Shown here piece by piece: positions 43,970 through 52,901 of a DNA stretch of 64,000 nt. The notes under the pieces are model-generated. The model was not told the origin of the DNA. It did not search any database and saw only the letters and a program-made list of their open reading frames with translations. Origin of the DNA: Microbacterium murale (GTDB lineage: Bacteria > Actinomycetota > Actinomycetes > Actinomycetales > Microbacteriaceae); NCBI RefSeq assembly GCF_014635185.1, contig NZ_BMCM01000001.1, forward strand, positions 620,001 through 684,000, read 5' to 3'. How positions within the stretch are numbered: position 1 is the first letter of the stretch; each line of letters begins with the position of its first letter. The position numbers and the translations under genes are program-made.

Positions 43970-45361
43970 ATGTCATCGACGACAGCACCCACCCAGCCAC
44001 GCGACCCGTACATCCTCGACGCGGCCGACGTCCGAGAACCGCCCCGCGGGTGGAAGGCGAGCCTCAAGTACTTCGGTCCCGGCTTCCTCACCAGTGCCGC
44101 CGTCGTCGGCTCCGGCGAACTGATCACGGCCACCGCACTGGGAGCCCAGGCCGGATTCGTCCTGCTGTGGATCGTGCTGATCTCCACGCTCGTCAAGGTC
44201 GCCATCCAGGTCGAGATCGCCCGCTGGTCCATCTCGACCGGCCGCGCATCGATGGAGGGCTACAACGACGTCCCGCCGAAGATCCTCGGCCGCAGCTGGA
44301 TCTCGTACATCGGCATCCTGATGTTCCTGCAGATCATCATCGGCCAGGGCGGCGTGATCGGCGGGGCGGCGCTCGCACTCAGCATGCTCGCCCCGGTCGG
44401 CGGCGACCCGTTCTCTCTCGCCTCTATCGGCGTCTGGCTCGGCATCCTCATCGCCATCGCGATCGCCGTCCAGATCACCAACAAGTACTCGCTCATCGAG
44501 GGCCTCGCCACCGTCATGGTCGCGATCGTCACCCTGCTCGTGGTCTTCATGGTCTTCGGCGTGCAGTTCACACCGTTCGCGTGGACCGCGGCCGACCTCG
44601 GCGAGGGGCTGCTGTTCCAGATCCCGCTGGGCACCATGGGCATCGCCCTGGCGATGTTCGGCATGACCGGCGTCGGCGCCGGCGAGATCACCGCGTACTC
44701 GTACTGGTGCGTCGAGAAGGGCTACGCCCGCTTCACCGGCCCGAACGACGGCTCTGACGCCTGGGTCAAGCGCGCACGCGGTTGGATGTCGGTGATGAAG
44801 AAGGACGCGATGCTGTCGTGGGCCATCTACACGATCTCCACAGTCGCGTTCTACGTGCTCGGCGCGGCCATTCTGAACCCGCAGGGGGTCGTGCCCTCCG
44901 GCACCGACATGTTCGACGTACTGGCGCGCATCTTCACCGACACGCTCGGCGAGTGGACCCGCTGGATCTTCCTCATCGGCGTCGCGCTGACGCTGTTCAA
45001 GACGGCGATGGCGAACATCCCCGGATTCGCCCGCCAGGTGGCCAACACCCTCGCGATCTTCGGAGCGTTCGACTGGCGCGATGTGAATCGCCGCAACCTC
45101 TGGCTCAAGGCGCTCGTCGTGATCCTGCCGATCACCTGGGGCATCTTCTATCTGTTCATCCAGTCGCCGTTCCTGATGATCGTGCTCGCCGGAATCGGCA
45201 ATGCGATCTTCCTGATGGCGATCGTCGTGGCGACCTGGTATCTGCGCACCACGCAGATCGACAAGAGGGTCGCCGACGGCAAGTGGTTCACCGTGTGGCT
45301 CGCGATCTCGTCACTCGCCGTGTTCGCGGTGGGCGTGCTGTCACTGATCGATCTGTTCTGA
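43970..45361 (+). CDS. Nramp-fold transporter without the metal-site motif
   Basis: This 463-residue membrane protein has about 11 helices and Nramp-family sequence throughout. The hallmark DPGN of helix 1 is replaced by GSGE (GPGFLTSAAVVGSGELITA), and the MPH motif of helix 6 reads AMFGMTGVGAGEITAYSYWC. True Nramp proteins need these for Mn2+ or Fe2+, so this protein is unlikely to carry those ions. Start ATG at 43970 with GAGAGG upstream. It is followed by two dehydrogenase genes, which hints at an organic substrate. Confidence 0.85.
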   Translation: MSSTTAPTQPRDPYILDAADVREPPRGWKASLKYFGPGFLTSAAVVGSGELITATALGAQAGFVLLWIVLISTLVKVAIQVEIARWSISTGRASMEGYNDVPPKILGRSWISYIGILMFLQIIIGQGGVIGGAALALSMLAPVGGDPFSLASIGVWLGILIAIAIAVQITNKYSLIEGLATVMVAIVTLLVVFMVFGVQFTPFAWTAADLGEGLLFQIPLGTMGIALAMFGMTGVGAGEITAYSYWCVEKGYARFTGPNDGSDAWVKRARGWMSVMKKDAMLSWAIYTISTVAFYVLGAAILNPQGVVPSGTDMFDVLARIFTDTLGEWTRWIFLIGVALTLFKTAMANIPGFARQVANTLAIFGAFDWRDVNRRNLWLKALVVILPITWGIFYLFIQSPFLMIVLAGIGNAIFLMAIVVATWYLRTTQIDKRVADGKWFTVWLAISSLAVFAVGVLSLIDLF

Positions 45362-45392
45362 TCCGGCATCCGGATCGCGAGAGAGGAAAATC

Positions 45393-46433
45393 ATGAAGGC
45401 CGTCATGGTCCATGCCGCGAACGACCTGCGCGTCGCGGAGGTGGCGTCACCGGATGCCGGTGACGAGGGCGTGCTCATCCGATTGGCGTATGGCGGTATC
45501 TGCGGCAGCGACCTCTCGTACTGGAAGCACGGCGCATCAGGCACTGCCGTCCTGAGCGAACCTCTCGTCCTCGGGCACGAGGTGTCGGGCACTGTCGCGG
45601 CGATCGGCGCCGCGATCACGGCGGAGGCGGCCGCGGCCGGTGTCGAGATCGGCACGCCGGTCACCGTCCACCCTGCGACACGGGTCGGCGATCCAGCCGA
45701 CTGGCCGGGGGCCGCCGAGCGGACCAACCTGTGGCCGGTCGTGCGCTACTTCGGGTCGGCCGCGTTCACGCCGCACGAGCACGGCGGCTTCTCCACTTCT
45801 CGCAGGGTGCGCCTCGATCAGCTGCGAGTGCTGCCGCCGGAGGTGTCGCTGCGCACCGGTGCCGTCGTCGAACCGCTGTCCGTGGCCCTGCACGCCATCG
45901 CGCGGGCAGGCGAAGTACGCGGGCGCACCGTGCTCGTGAACGGCTGCGGCCCGATCGGGTCCCTCGCGATCGCGGCACTGCGTCAGGCCGGGGCTGCACG
46001 CGTGATCGGCGCCGACGTCTCCGCGCATGCGCTGTCCGTCGCCTCAGCGGTCGGTGCGCATGAGACCGTGAACGTGGGCCTCGGCGAGAAGCTGCCCGAG
46101 AACGTGGACATCGTGATCGAGGCATCCGGCGTCGCCGCCGCCCTCGGCGGCGTGATCGGCGCGACCAGGCCCGGTGGCGTGATCGTGCAGGCTGGCAACC
46201 TGCGCGCCGGCGCGATCGAGGCGAACATCGCCGGCATCGTCACCAAGGAGATCGACTACCGCGGCAGCTATCGGTTCGCCGACGAGATGGACGCCGCGAT
46301 CCGGATGCTGGCCGACGGCCTCGACGTCTCAGCCGTGATCACCCACGAGTTCTCGATCGACAACGCAGAAGAGGCGTTCCGCACTGCGACGACGGCGGAG
46401 GCATCGAAGGTGCTGCTGCGGCTCGCGGAGTGA
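45393..46433 (+). CDS. Medium-chain alcohol dehydrogenase, L-idonate 5-dehydrogenase-like
   Basis: This 346-residue enzyme keeps the catalytic zinc ligands (Cys 37 in GGICGSD, His 62-Glu 63 in GHEVSG) and an NAD(P)-binding VLVNGCGPIGSLA. The segment after GTPVTVHPAT, where relatives have four Cys for the structural zinc, has none (RVGDPADWPGAAERTNLWP). The next stretch, RYFGSAAFTPHEHGGFS, is close to IdnD. A polyol or sugar-acid substrate is likely. It follows the transporter gene by 31 bases. Confidence 0.86.
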   Translation: MKAVMVHAANDLRVAEVASPDAGDEGVLIRLAYGGICGSDLSYWKHGASGTAVLSEPLVLGHEVSGTVAAIGAAITAEAAAAGVEIGTPVTVHPATRVGDPADWPGAAERTNLWPVVRYFGSAAFTPHEHGGFSTSRRVRLDQLRVLPPEVSLRTGAVVEPLSVALHAIARAGEVRGRTVLVNGCGPIGSLAIAALRQAGAARVIGADVSAHALSVASAVGAHETVNVGLGEKLPENVDIVIEASGVAAALGGVIGATRPGGVIVQAGNLRAGAIEANIAGIVTKEIDYRGSYRFADEMDAAIRMLADGLDVSAVITHEFSIDNAEEAFRTATTAEASKVLLRLAE

Positions 46434-46466
46434 GCCCTGCAGTGGCTGACGCCGGCTCCAAAACTA

Positions 46467-46480
46467 TATTCATCGGAATA
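46467..46480. promoter_or_regulatory. Small palindrome upstream of SDR gene
   Basis: TATTC and GAATA flank ATCG in an unusually AT-rich patch within the 153-base gap between the two dehydrogenase genes. It may be part of a separate promoter for the SDR gene. Confidence 0.3.
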
Positions 46481-46586
46481 CTTATGGCCGAGATCTGTTT
46501 ACCATGACAGAGGCGGAAGCCCACCGGCATCCGCCTCGTTCGTATCTCGATGACTCGCCCGCAAGCCGGGGAGAAGAAGGAGAAGG

Positions 46587-47390
46587 ATGACAATGGCTGA
46601 GAACAAGGCTTCTGAGAACAAGGTCGCACTCGTCACCGGAGCAGGACAGGGAATCGGGCGCGGCATCGCGCTGAAGCTCGCGTCGGACGGGTTCGACATC
46701 GCGGTCGTGGATCTGCCGTTCCAGGAGGAGAAGGCCGCCGGCGTCGTGTCCGAGATCGAGGCGCTGGGCCGCAAGGCGATCTTCGTGGGCGCCGACGTCT
46801 CGAAGAAGGACGACATCGTCGCCGCGGTCGACCGCGCCGCCGCAGAGCTCGGCAGCTTCGACGTGATCGTGAACAACGCCGGCATCGCCCAGGTCAAGCC
46901 CTTCGAGGAGATCACCGAGGAAGAGCTGAACAAGATCTTCGCGATCAACGTGAACAGCGTCGTCTGGGGTATCCAGGCAGCGGCCGCCAAGTTCACCGAG
47001 CTCGGCAAGAAGGGCCGCATCATCTCGGCCGCATCGATCGCCTCCGTCAAGGGCTTCCCCATCCTCGGCGCCTACTCGGCCTCGAAGTTCGCGGTACGCG
47101 GGCTCACCCAGGTCGCCTCACAGGAGCTCGCACCCAAGGGCATCACGGTCAACGCGTACGCCCCCGGCATCGTCGGCACCGGCATGTGGGACGAGATCGA
47201 CAAGCGCCTGTCCGAGATCAACGGCAAGCCGATCGGACAGAACCTGAAGGAGAACGTCGAGAGCATCAGCCTCGGCCGCATCGAGACCCCGGAGGACGTC
47301 GCGGGAGTCGTGTCGTTCTTCGCCGGACCGAACGCCGCCTACGTCACCGGGCAGACCCTGCTCGTCGACGGCGGGATGCTGTACAGCTGA
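46587..47390 (+). CDS. Short-chain dehydrogenase, acetoin/diacetyl reductase-like
   Basis: This 267-residue SDR has the NAD-binding VTGAGQGIGRG, NNAGIA, and the catalytic Ser-Tyr-Lys in ISAASIASVKG and AYSASK. Its pattern, including PFEEITEEELNKIFAINVN and the ending TGQTLLVDGGMLYS, is that of BudC/ButA-type 2,3-butanediol or diacetyl reductases. The ATG at 46593, two codons later, is an equally good start given the repeated AAGGAGAAGGA. It is unusually rich in lysine compared with its neighbours, suggesting high expression or recent arrival. Confidence 0.85.
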   Translation: MTMAENKASENKVALVTGAGQGIGRGIALKLASDGFDIAVVDLPFQEEKAAGVVSEIEALGRKAIFVGADVSKKDDIVAAVDRAAAELGSFDVIVNNAGIAQVKPFEEITEEELNKIFAINVNSVVWGIQAAAAKFTELGKKGRIISAASIASVKGFPILGAYSASKFAVRGLTQVASQELAPKGITVNAYAPGIVGTGMWDEIDKRLSEINGKPIGQNLKENVESISLGRIETPEDVAGVVSFFAGPNAAYVTGQTLLVDGGMLYS

Positions 47391-47403
47391 CGCCACTGCG
47401 GAG

Positions 47404-47435
47404 GGCGCGCCGCCGGGATCCCCGCGCGGCGCGCC
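47404..47435. terminator. Hairpin between convergent genes
   Basis: GGCGCGCCGC (47404-47413) and GCGGCGCGCC (47426-47435) form a perfect 10-base stem around a 12-base loop. It lies between the stop codons of the SDR and the DszC-like gene and can serve both strands. Confidence 0.75.
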
Positions 47436-47444
47436 GTCCGAACG

Positions 47445-48698
47445 TCAGACCTTCGCGGCATCCGCGGCGCGAGTCGCCAGCGGGCCGAGGAAGGCTGCGT
47501 TCGGGTCAGTCCCGTTGAGATGCCAGTCACCGACGATGCGCGCCTTATAGACGCGCGGGTTGTGGGATGCGACGGTGCGGGCGTTTCGCCAGTGCCTGTC
47601 GAGTGCCTTCTGCTCGCCGAGGGCGGAAGAGCTGAGGGCGTCGAACAACAACGTGGATGCTGTCAGCGCCGCGTCCGTGACGGTCAACTGCGCCTCGTAC
47701 ACCGCGATCGTCGCGGTGTGCAGCGCCTCCACGACGATCGGATCGTCACTGCCGGGGTCCGGTGCCAGCAGACTGACGATGTCGTCGAGCCCGCGTGCCG
47801 CCCAGCGGACAGATGCTTCGGCCGCCGACGCGAGCGCCGAGACGCGCCCGACGACCTCCTGGATCTGAGCATCCTCGCGCGGCACCGACCCCAGTCCCTG
47901 CGGGTACGCGCGCGGGCGAGTGCGGACGGCATTCACGAGGTCGCGCTGCGCAGCACGGGAGATGCCCGCGAGAGTCGCGAGGTGATTCAGCTGGTAGACC
48001 GCTTCCTGATACCGGGAACGCGCCGCGAACGGATACCAGGACCCGGCAGGCAGCTCGACGTTCTCGAGAACCGTCGTACCGCTGCCGGTTAGTCTCTGAC
48101 CGACACCGCTCCAGTCGTCGATGAGCGTCACCCCGTCGGCATCCGCCTCGATCAGTACGAGGCTGACATCGGCGGCATCCGGGCCCTTGGCGAGCACATG
48201 GATCCAGTCCGCGAACAGGCTGCCGGTGCTGTAGAACTTCTCGCCGTTCAACAGGAACCTGCCGTCCTGCTCCACCAGCACCGTGCGCATGTCGAAGAAC
48301 GAGTCGCCTCCGGTCTCCGACCACGCTCCGCCGAACAGCGCACCCTCGGCGATCTTCGCGCGCCACCTCTCATTGCGACCCGCCTCGTCGTCGAAGAGCA
48401 CGTCCTCGACGAACGCGAAATGGTTGCGCCAGATCTGCGGGAAGTTCGAGTCGGCGGCGCCGAGCTCGAGCAGCAGCACGTGCTCCTGCTCGAGGGTCGC
48501 ATCAAAGCCGCCCTCGTCACGGGACAGACGCACGGCCCCGAAGCGGGCCTCTTTCAGCCAGGCGATCTCCTCGTGAGGGAGTCGGCGGGTGAGATCGCGT
48601 TCGGGAGCGCCGGCGGCGATGCGTTCGAAGATGGGGCGGAAATGCTCGATCAGCTCTGATGTGGCGATGCCGGCAGGAGCCGCGTATCCGGTGGACAT
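47445..48698 (-). CDS. Flavin-dependent monooxygenase of the acyl-CoA dehydrogenase fold (DszC/SfnC-like)
   Basis: This 417-residue protein has the acyl-CoA dehydrogenase fold: an N-terminal helical domain, a middle strand domain with GGAWSETGG and LNGEKFYSTGSLFADWIHVLA, and a C-terminal helical domain. The catalytic Glu of true dehydrogenases is not apparent, and the closest pattern is that of DszC, SfnC and related enzymes that use reduced FMN and oxygen. The ATG at 48698 lies seven bases after the LLM gene, so the two are co-expressed. No flavin reductase gene is adjacent. Confidence 0.78.
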   Translation of the reverse strand: MSTGYAAPAGIATSELIEHFRPIFERIAAGAPERDLTRRLPHEEIAWLKEARFGAVRLSRDEGGFDATLEQEHVLLLELGAADSNFPQIWRNHFAFVEDVLFDDEAGRNERWRAKIAEGALFGGAWSETGGDSFFDMRTVLVEQDGRFLLNGEKFYSTGSLFADWIHVLAKGPDAADVSLVLIEADADGVTLIDDWSGVGQRLTGSGTTVLENVELPAGSWYPFAARSRYQEAVYQLNHLATLAGISRAAQRDLVNAVRTRPRAYPQGLGSVPREDAQIQEVVGRVSALASAAEASVRWAARGLDDIVSLLAPDPGSDDPIVVEALHTATIAVYEAQLTVTDAALTASTLLFDALSSSALGEQKALDRHWRNARTVASHNPRVYKARIVGDWHLNGTDPNAAFLGPLATRAADAAKV

Positions 48699-48705
48699 GT
48701 CCGCC

Positions 48706-50106
48706 TCAGGCCAGCGCACCGGTGCGGGCGGCCTCGGGCGACGCCTGACCGGCGAACGCCCCGCGATAGCGCGCCGCCGGGTGGCGGTCGTTGAGCCGCG
48801 GCGCACCGAACAGCTTCTCGCGCAGGGTGCCAGGTGCGTACTCGGTCTGAGCGAGTCCACGCTCGCGAAGGATCGGAAGCACCTTGTCGGCGAACTCCTC
48901 GAACGACCCGGGGATCACTGCGTTGATGACGTTGATGCCATCGACTCCGGCTCGTTGCCACTTCTCGAGTTCGTCGGCGATCTGCTCGGGGGTTCCGACG
49001 ATGAGGTTGTTGCGCGTCACGCGCGATGCGAGGTCGGCGACGGTCGGCTCGCGATCGGTGATCGAGCGGCGCAGCAGTTCGGTGAACCCCTTCGCGGTGT
49101 TGGTGTCGACGTCCTTCAGCTCCGTCTCCGGTGGGTATGTTCTGCCCGTGCGATCGACGATGGCGGAGTGCGCGAGGAACCCCTCGTGGCTGGACCAGCT
49201 ATTGAACTCCTCGGCCTTCTGCTGCGCCTCGGCCTCGGTGTCTGCGACGACGAACGTCAGGCCCTGGAAGAACTTGATGTCGTCGGGTTCGCGTCCGTGC
49301 TCGACGGCGAGCGCTCGCGTCTCGTCGATCTGCCACTTCGCGATCTCGGGGTTCGGAGCGATGATGAAGACGGCCTCTGCGTTGCGGGCCGCGAACCGCC
49401 GCCCCGATTCGGACGACCCAGCCTGGAAAAGCAGCGGCGTGCGCTGGGGCGACGGCGATGGCAGATGCGGCCCCTCGACGCGATAGCGCTCGCCTTCGTG
49501 GTGGATCTTGTGCACCTTCGTGACGTCGGCGAAGACGCCGCTCTCCTTGTCCTTCAGGACGGCGTCCTCATCCCAGGAGCCCTCCCACAGTTTGTAGACG
49601 ACGTCGACGTACTCCTCGGCCCAGCGGTAGCGCTCGGCGTGATCGGTCAGCTGAGGGAGTCCGAAGTTGCGCGCCCCGTTGTCCTGCGTGCCTGTCACGA
49701 TGTTCCACGCGATCCGGCCACGGGAGATGTGGTCGAGCGTCGAGACCTGTCGAGCGAAGTTGAACGGGTGGTTCTGCGCCACGTTCGAGGTGAGCGCGAG
49801 TCCGAGATTCTCGGTGACCACGGCGAGGGCTCCGAGCAGCACGGTGGGGTCGTTGCTCGGGATCTGCAGTCCGTGCCGGACGTACACCTCGTAGTCGGCG
49901 TCGGCGTCTCCGTAGTGGCCGACGACGTCCGCGAAGAACATCGCGTCGAACTTCGCGGCCTCGAGCGTCTTCGCGAGGTCGATCCAGACGTTCACATCCT
50001 CGAAGTCGACCTGGCCGGCATCGGGCCTGCGCCAGTGTCCGTGTTGGATGTGCGAATTCGTGTTCATCACGAATGCGTTGAAACGGAGGGGACGATGAGC
50101 GCTCAT
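48706..50106 (-). CDS. FMN-dependent monooxygenase, NtaA/SnaA/DszA family
   Basis: This 466-residue luciferase-like (LLM) enzyme has the family start RFNAFVMNTNSHIQHGHWRRP, then FFADVVGHYG, TSNVAQNHPFNFARQVSTLDHISRGRIAWNIVTG in pieces, and PLLFQAGSSESGRRFAA. NtaA and DszA oxygenate nitrilotriacetate or sulfones with FMNH2 supplied by a separate reductase. Paired with a DszC-like gene, it suggests attack on an organosulfur or amine compound. The start lacks a clear ribosome-binding site. Confidence 0.87.
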   Translation of the reverse strand: MSAHRPLRFNAFVMNTNSHIQHGHWRRPDAGQVDFEDVNVWIDLAKTLEAAKFDAMFFADVVGHYGDADADYEVYVRHGLQIPSNDPTVLLGALAVVTENLGLALTSNVAQNHPFNFARQVSTLDHISRGRIAWNIVTGTQDNGARNFGLPQLTDHAERYRWAEEYVDVVYKLWEGSWDEDAVLKDKESGVFADVTKVHKIHHEGERYRVEGPHLPSPSPQRTPLLFQAGSSESGRRFAARNAEAVFIIAPNPEIAKWQIDETRALAVEHGREPDDIKFFQGLTFVVADTEAEAQQKAEEFNSWSSHEGFLAHSAIVDRTGRTYPPETELKDVDTNTAKGFTELLRRSITDREPTVADLASRVTRNNLIVGTPEQIADELEKWQRAGVDGINVINAVIPGSFEEFADKVLPILRERGLAQTEYAPGTLREKLFGAPRLNDRHPAARYRGAFAGQASPEAARTGALA

Positions 50107-50224
50107 GACTACGAGAATGCCTGCGTCACGTCACGCGCGCGCGAGTGTGTCGAAGGATCACCGCAGGTTACGCCGTGCGTCGCGTGCGGGCGGCTGCGTC
50201 CTGCAAGATGGGAACGCTCGGGCT

Positions 50225-50923
50225 TCAGGGCGTACTGAAGTTGTGCTCGGCCTTGATCGGCTGGGCCGCCTCAGCGGCGAGGAACGCGAGCACCTCGGCG
50301 GCATGGCCAGGCGAGGCGGATGCTGTCACCACGGCGCCCGCGAATACAGTGTCGATCGCACAATCGGAGGGCATGACGCCGAGGATGCGGATGCCGGGCT
50401 GGCCGACGAGCTCGCTGAGCTGCTGGAACCCGAGATCGACGACTCCGGCGGCAACAGACTTCGCCACGGGGATGCCGGGCTTCGCCTGCATGAGCCGGTC
50501 GCCGACTTCGTCGGTCAGGCCCCAGTCGTCGATCATCTGCACGAGCGCTGTGCCGCTGGGCCCGGTCGAGTACCCGATCCGGGTCGCGGAGCGCAGAGCC
50601 TCGCGCAGCTCCGCCGCATCCGCAAACGCGGTCCCCTCGGGGCGCGTCGCCGGCTCTGACGAGTGCGACGGCACGGCCACGGCAACCTGCGACAGCACCA
50701 GCGGCGTCACCGTCGCAGCATCCACATGGCCGGCATCCGCCAGCTTCACGAGAGCACCGGATGCGAGGAACACGAGGTCGAACGACTCGCCGGCGGCGAC
50801 TCGCTCCGCAGCGTCCACTCCCCCGACCGAATCGATGTCCAGCTCGGGCAGCCCGGCTTCGACCGCAGCGGCCGCGAGATCGGCGAGAACATGACGGGTC
50901 GCCATCGAGGAAATGGCCCTCAC
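50225..50923 (-). CDS. ModA-like binding-fold protein, cytoplasmic, function unknown
   Basis: This 232-residue protein resembles molybdate-type binding proteins (type II fold): VGGVDAAERVAAGESFDLVFLASGALVKLADAG and ATRIGYSTGPSGTALVQMIDDWG in outline, then a late VVDLGFQQLSELV. It has no signal peptide or lipobox and no permease or ATPase gene beside it, so it is not an obvious transporter part. Its GTG overlaps the aldo/keto reductase stop (GTGA), placing it in the lig operon. It may bind or convert a dicarboxylate intermediate; that is speculation. Confidence 0.68.
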   Translation of the reverse strand: MRAISSMATRHVLADLAAAAVEAGLPELDIDSVGGVDAAERVAAGESFDLVFLASGALVKLADAGHVDAATVTPLVLSQVAVAVPSHSSEPATRPEGTAFADAAELREALRSATRIGYSTGPSGTALVQMIDDWGLTDEVGDRLMQAKPGIPVAKSVAAGVVDLGFQQLSELVGQPGIRILGVMPSDCAIDTVFAGAVVTASASPGHAAEVLAFLAAEAAQPIKAEHNFSTP

Positions 50924-51894
50924 GCGGCATCCTCGAACGTCTCGGCATCCACCTCGGCGGCGGGACCGGGCGCATAGCGCGGTCCCGCAACCGTGGACGT
51001 GGAGATCAGCGCGCCGGCGCGGGCCAGCAGGGAATCGTCGATCGTCAGCGCGGTAGCCTCATGATTCTCACGCATATGCGAAACACTCGTCGTCCCTGGG
51101 ATCGGCACGACATGCTCACCACGCGACAGCAGCCACGCCAGTGCGAGCTGCGCCGGAGTACATCCGGCCTCTGCGGCGAGCGCACGCCAGGCCGGCAGCA
51201 GTGCGGCGTTGGCGGGCCAGTTCTCCGGCTGGAAGCGCGGCATCGCCCGTCGGATGTCCTTCTCGGTCAAGGAGGCAGGGTCACCGACCGCGTCGCCGAG
51301 GAACCCGCGCGCCACCGGCGAGAACGCGACGAGCGCGATCCCATCGTCCGCCGTCGCGGAAAGCATCCCCAGTTCGGGATTGCGACTCCACAGCGAGTAC
51401 TCGTTCTGCACGGCAGCGATCGGGGCGACGGCTTGCGCCTCGCGCAGGCGCGCGACCGACACCTCAGAGAGTCCGGTCGCGCCGATCTTCCCTGCGTCGA
51501 CCAGCGAAGCCAGCGCGCCGACGCTCTCGCCGATCGGCACGCTCTTGTCCCAGCGGTGCAGGTAGTAGAGGTCGATGTGGTCGACGCCGAGGCGCCGCAG
51601 CGAAGCATCCACCTGCGCACGCAGCGTCGCGGGACGACCGTCGATGACCTTCACGCCGTCGACCATCGCCATGCCGCCCTTGCTGGCGAGCACGACCTCG
51701 TCGCGGCGACCCTTCAGAGCCTTGCCGACGAGTTCCTCGTTGCGGCCGCCACCGTACAGCGTCGCCGTGTCGAGGTGCGTCACGCCGTTGTCGAGCGCTT
51801 CGCGCAGCAGTGCCAGGCCTTCCTCTTCAGACGGCGGGATGCCGTAGGCGTGGCTGAGGTTCATGCAGCCCAGTCCCATGCGGGGAAGGATCAC
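50920..51894 (-). CDS. Aldo/keto reductase
   Basis: This 324-residue TIM-barrel NADPH oxidoreductase shows the catalytic Asp and Tyr in THLDTATLYGGGRNEE, the Lys in VVLASKGGM, LHRWD at the catalytic His position, and the NADPH-binding PIPGTT. The GTG at 51894 overlaps the ligC stop. Within the lig operon it could reduce an aldehyde or keto side product, for example the semialdehyde, or act on a feeder aldehyde. It is not part of the known minimal 4,5-cleavage pathway. Confidence 0.88.
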   Translation of the reverse strand: MILPRMGLGCMNLSHAYGIPPSEEEGLALLREALDNGVTHLDTATLYGGGRNEELVGKALKGRRDEVVLASKGGMAMVDGVKVIDGRPATLRAQVDASLRRLGVDHIDLYYLHRWDKSVPIGESVGALASLVDAGKIGATGLSEVSVARLREAQAVAPIAAVQNEYSLWSRNPELGMLSATADDGIALVAFSPVARGFLGDAVGDPASLTEKDIRRAMPRFQPENWPANAALLPAWRALAAEAGCTPAQLALAWLLSRGEHVVPIPGTTSVSHMRENHEATALTIDDSLLARAGALISTSTVAGPRYAPGPAAEVDAETFEDAA

Positions 51895-52853
51895 GCGAGT
51901 TGCTCCTCCAGCTGACCGAGCACGCGGTAGCAGTCGATCACCTGACGAAGCGACGAGTTCGGCTCGCGGCCCTCGCGGATCGCGGCGATGAACTCACGGT
52001 CCTGCAGCTCGATGCCGTTCATGCTGACCGCCACGTTCGAGACGTCGATCTGCTCTTCCTTGCCGGTGAAGAGGTCGTCGTAGCGCGCGATGTAGGTCGC
52101 GGTGTCGCCGATGTAACGGAAGAACGTGCCGAACGGGCCGTCGTTGTTGAACGACAGCGACAGGGTGCAGATCGCGCCGGTCTCGCTCTTCAGCTGGATC
52201 GACATGTCCATCGCGATGCCGAGCTCGGGATGGATCGGCCCCTGCAGCGCATGAGCCTCGACGATCTTGCCCGCCTGGTAGGCGAAGAGATCGACCGTAT
52301 GCGCGGCATGGTGCCACAGCAGATGGTCAGTCCACGAGCGCGCCTCGCCCTTGGCGTTCGTGTTCGTGCGACGGAAGAAGTACGTCTGCACATCCATCTG
52401 CTGCACGTTGAACTCGCCGGCGGTGATCCTGTCGTGCACGAGCTGGTGCGAGGGGTTGAACCGGCGCGTGTGACCGACCATCGCCACGAGGTCCGCCGCT
52501 TCGGCCGCCTCCGCCGCAGCGAGGGTGGCTTCAGCATCCGCCAGCGAATCCGCCAGGGGGATCTCGACCTGCACGTGCTTGCCGGCCGCCAGCACGGCCT
52601 GCGTCTGCTCGGCGTGCAGACCGGTCGGGGTCGCGAGGATCACGGCATCCACATCGCCACGCTCGAGAACGCCCTCGAGCCCGACGACCGCGTTCGCGAC
52701 GCCGTACTGCGTGGCGACAGCATCCGCCTTCTCCTGCGAGGTGGCGGCGACGACCGTCACCTCGGCGTCCTCGATGTTCTGAAGGCCGTCGAGGTGCTTC
52801 ATTCCGAAGGCGCCGTTGGCGCCGACGACGGCGACGCGGATCTTGTCGGTCAT
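51891..52853 (-). CDS. ligC: 4-carboxy-2-hydroxymuconate-6-semialdehyde dehydrogenase
   Basis: This 320-residue Gfo/Idh/MocA-fold NAD(P) enzyme oxidises the ring-opened semialdehyde, in its hemiacetal form, to 2-pyrone-4,6-dicarboxylate. The nucleotide-binding start is VAVVGANGAFGMKHLDGL, followed by VQVEIPLADSLADAE. The long middle part, with GHTRRFNPSHQLVHDRI, QMDVQTYFFRRTN and WHHAAHTVDLFAYQAG, agrees with my memory of LigC from Sphingobium. The ATG at 52853 follows AAAGGGAGAG. It lies 48 bases after ligAB. Confidence 0.93.
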   Translation of the reverse strand: MTDKIRVAVVGANGAFGMKHLDGLQNIEDAEVTVVAATSQEKADAVATQYGVANAVVGLEGVLERGDVDAVILATPTGLHAEQTQAVLAAGKHVQVEIPLADSLADAEATLAAAEAAEAADLVAMVGHTRRFNPSHQLVHDRITAGEFNVQQMDVQTYFFRRTNTNAKGEARSWTDHLLWHHAAHTVDLFAYQAGKIVEAHALQGPIHPELGIAMDMSIQLKSETGAICTLSLSFNNDGPFGTFFRYIGDTATYIARYDDLFTGKEEQIDVSNVAVSMNGIELQDREFIAAIREGREPNSSLRQVIDCYRVLGQLEEQLA

Positions 52854-52901
52854 TCGCTCTCCCTTTCGCGTTTCGATGTGTCGCACTTCGATATCAGGAT
52901 G

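Noticed and set aside
48589..50238. 549-codon plus-strand frame
   Set aside because: It is antisense to the LLM monooxygenase gene, with typical reversed-gene composition.
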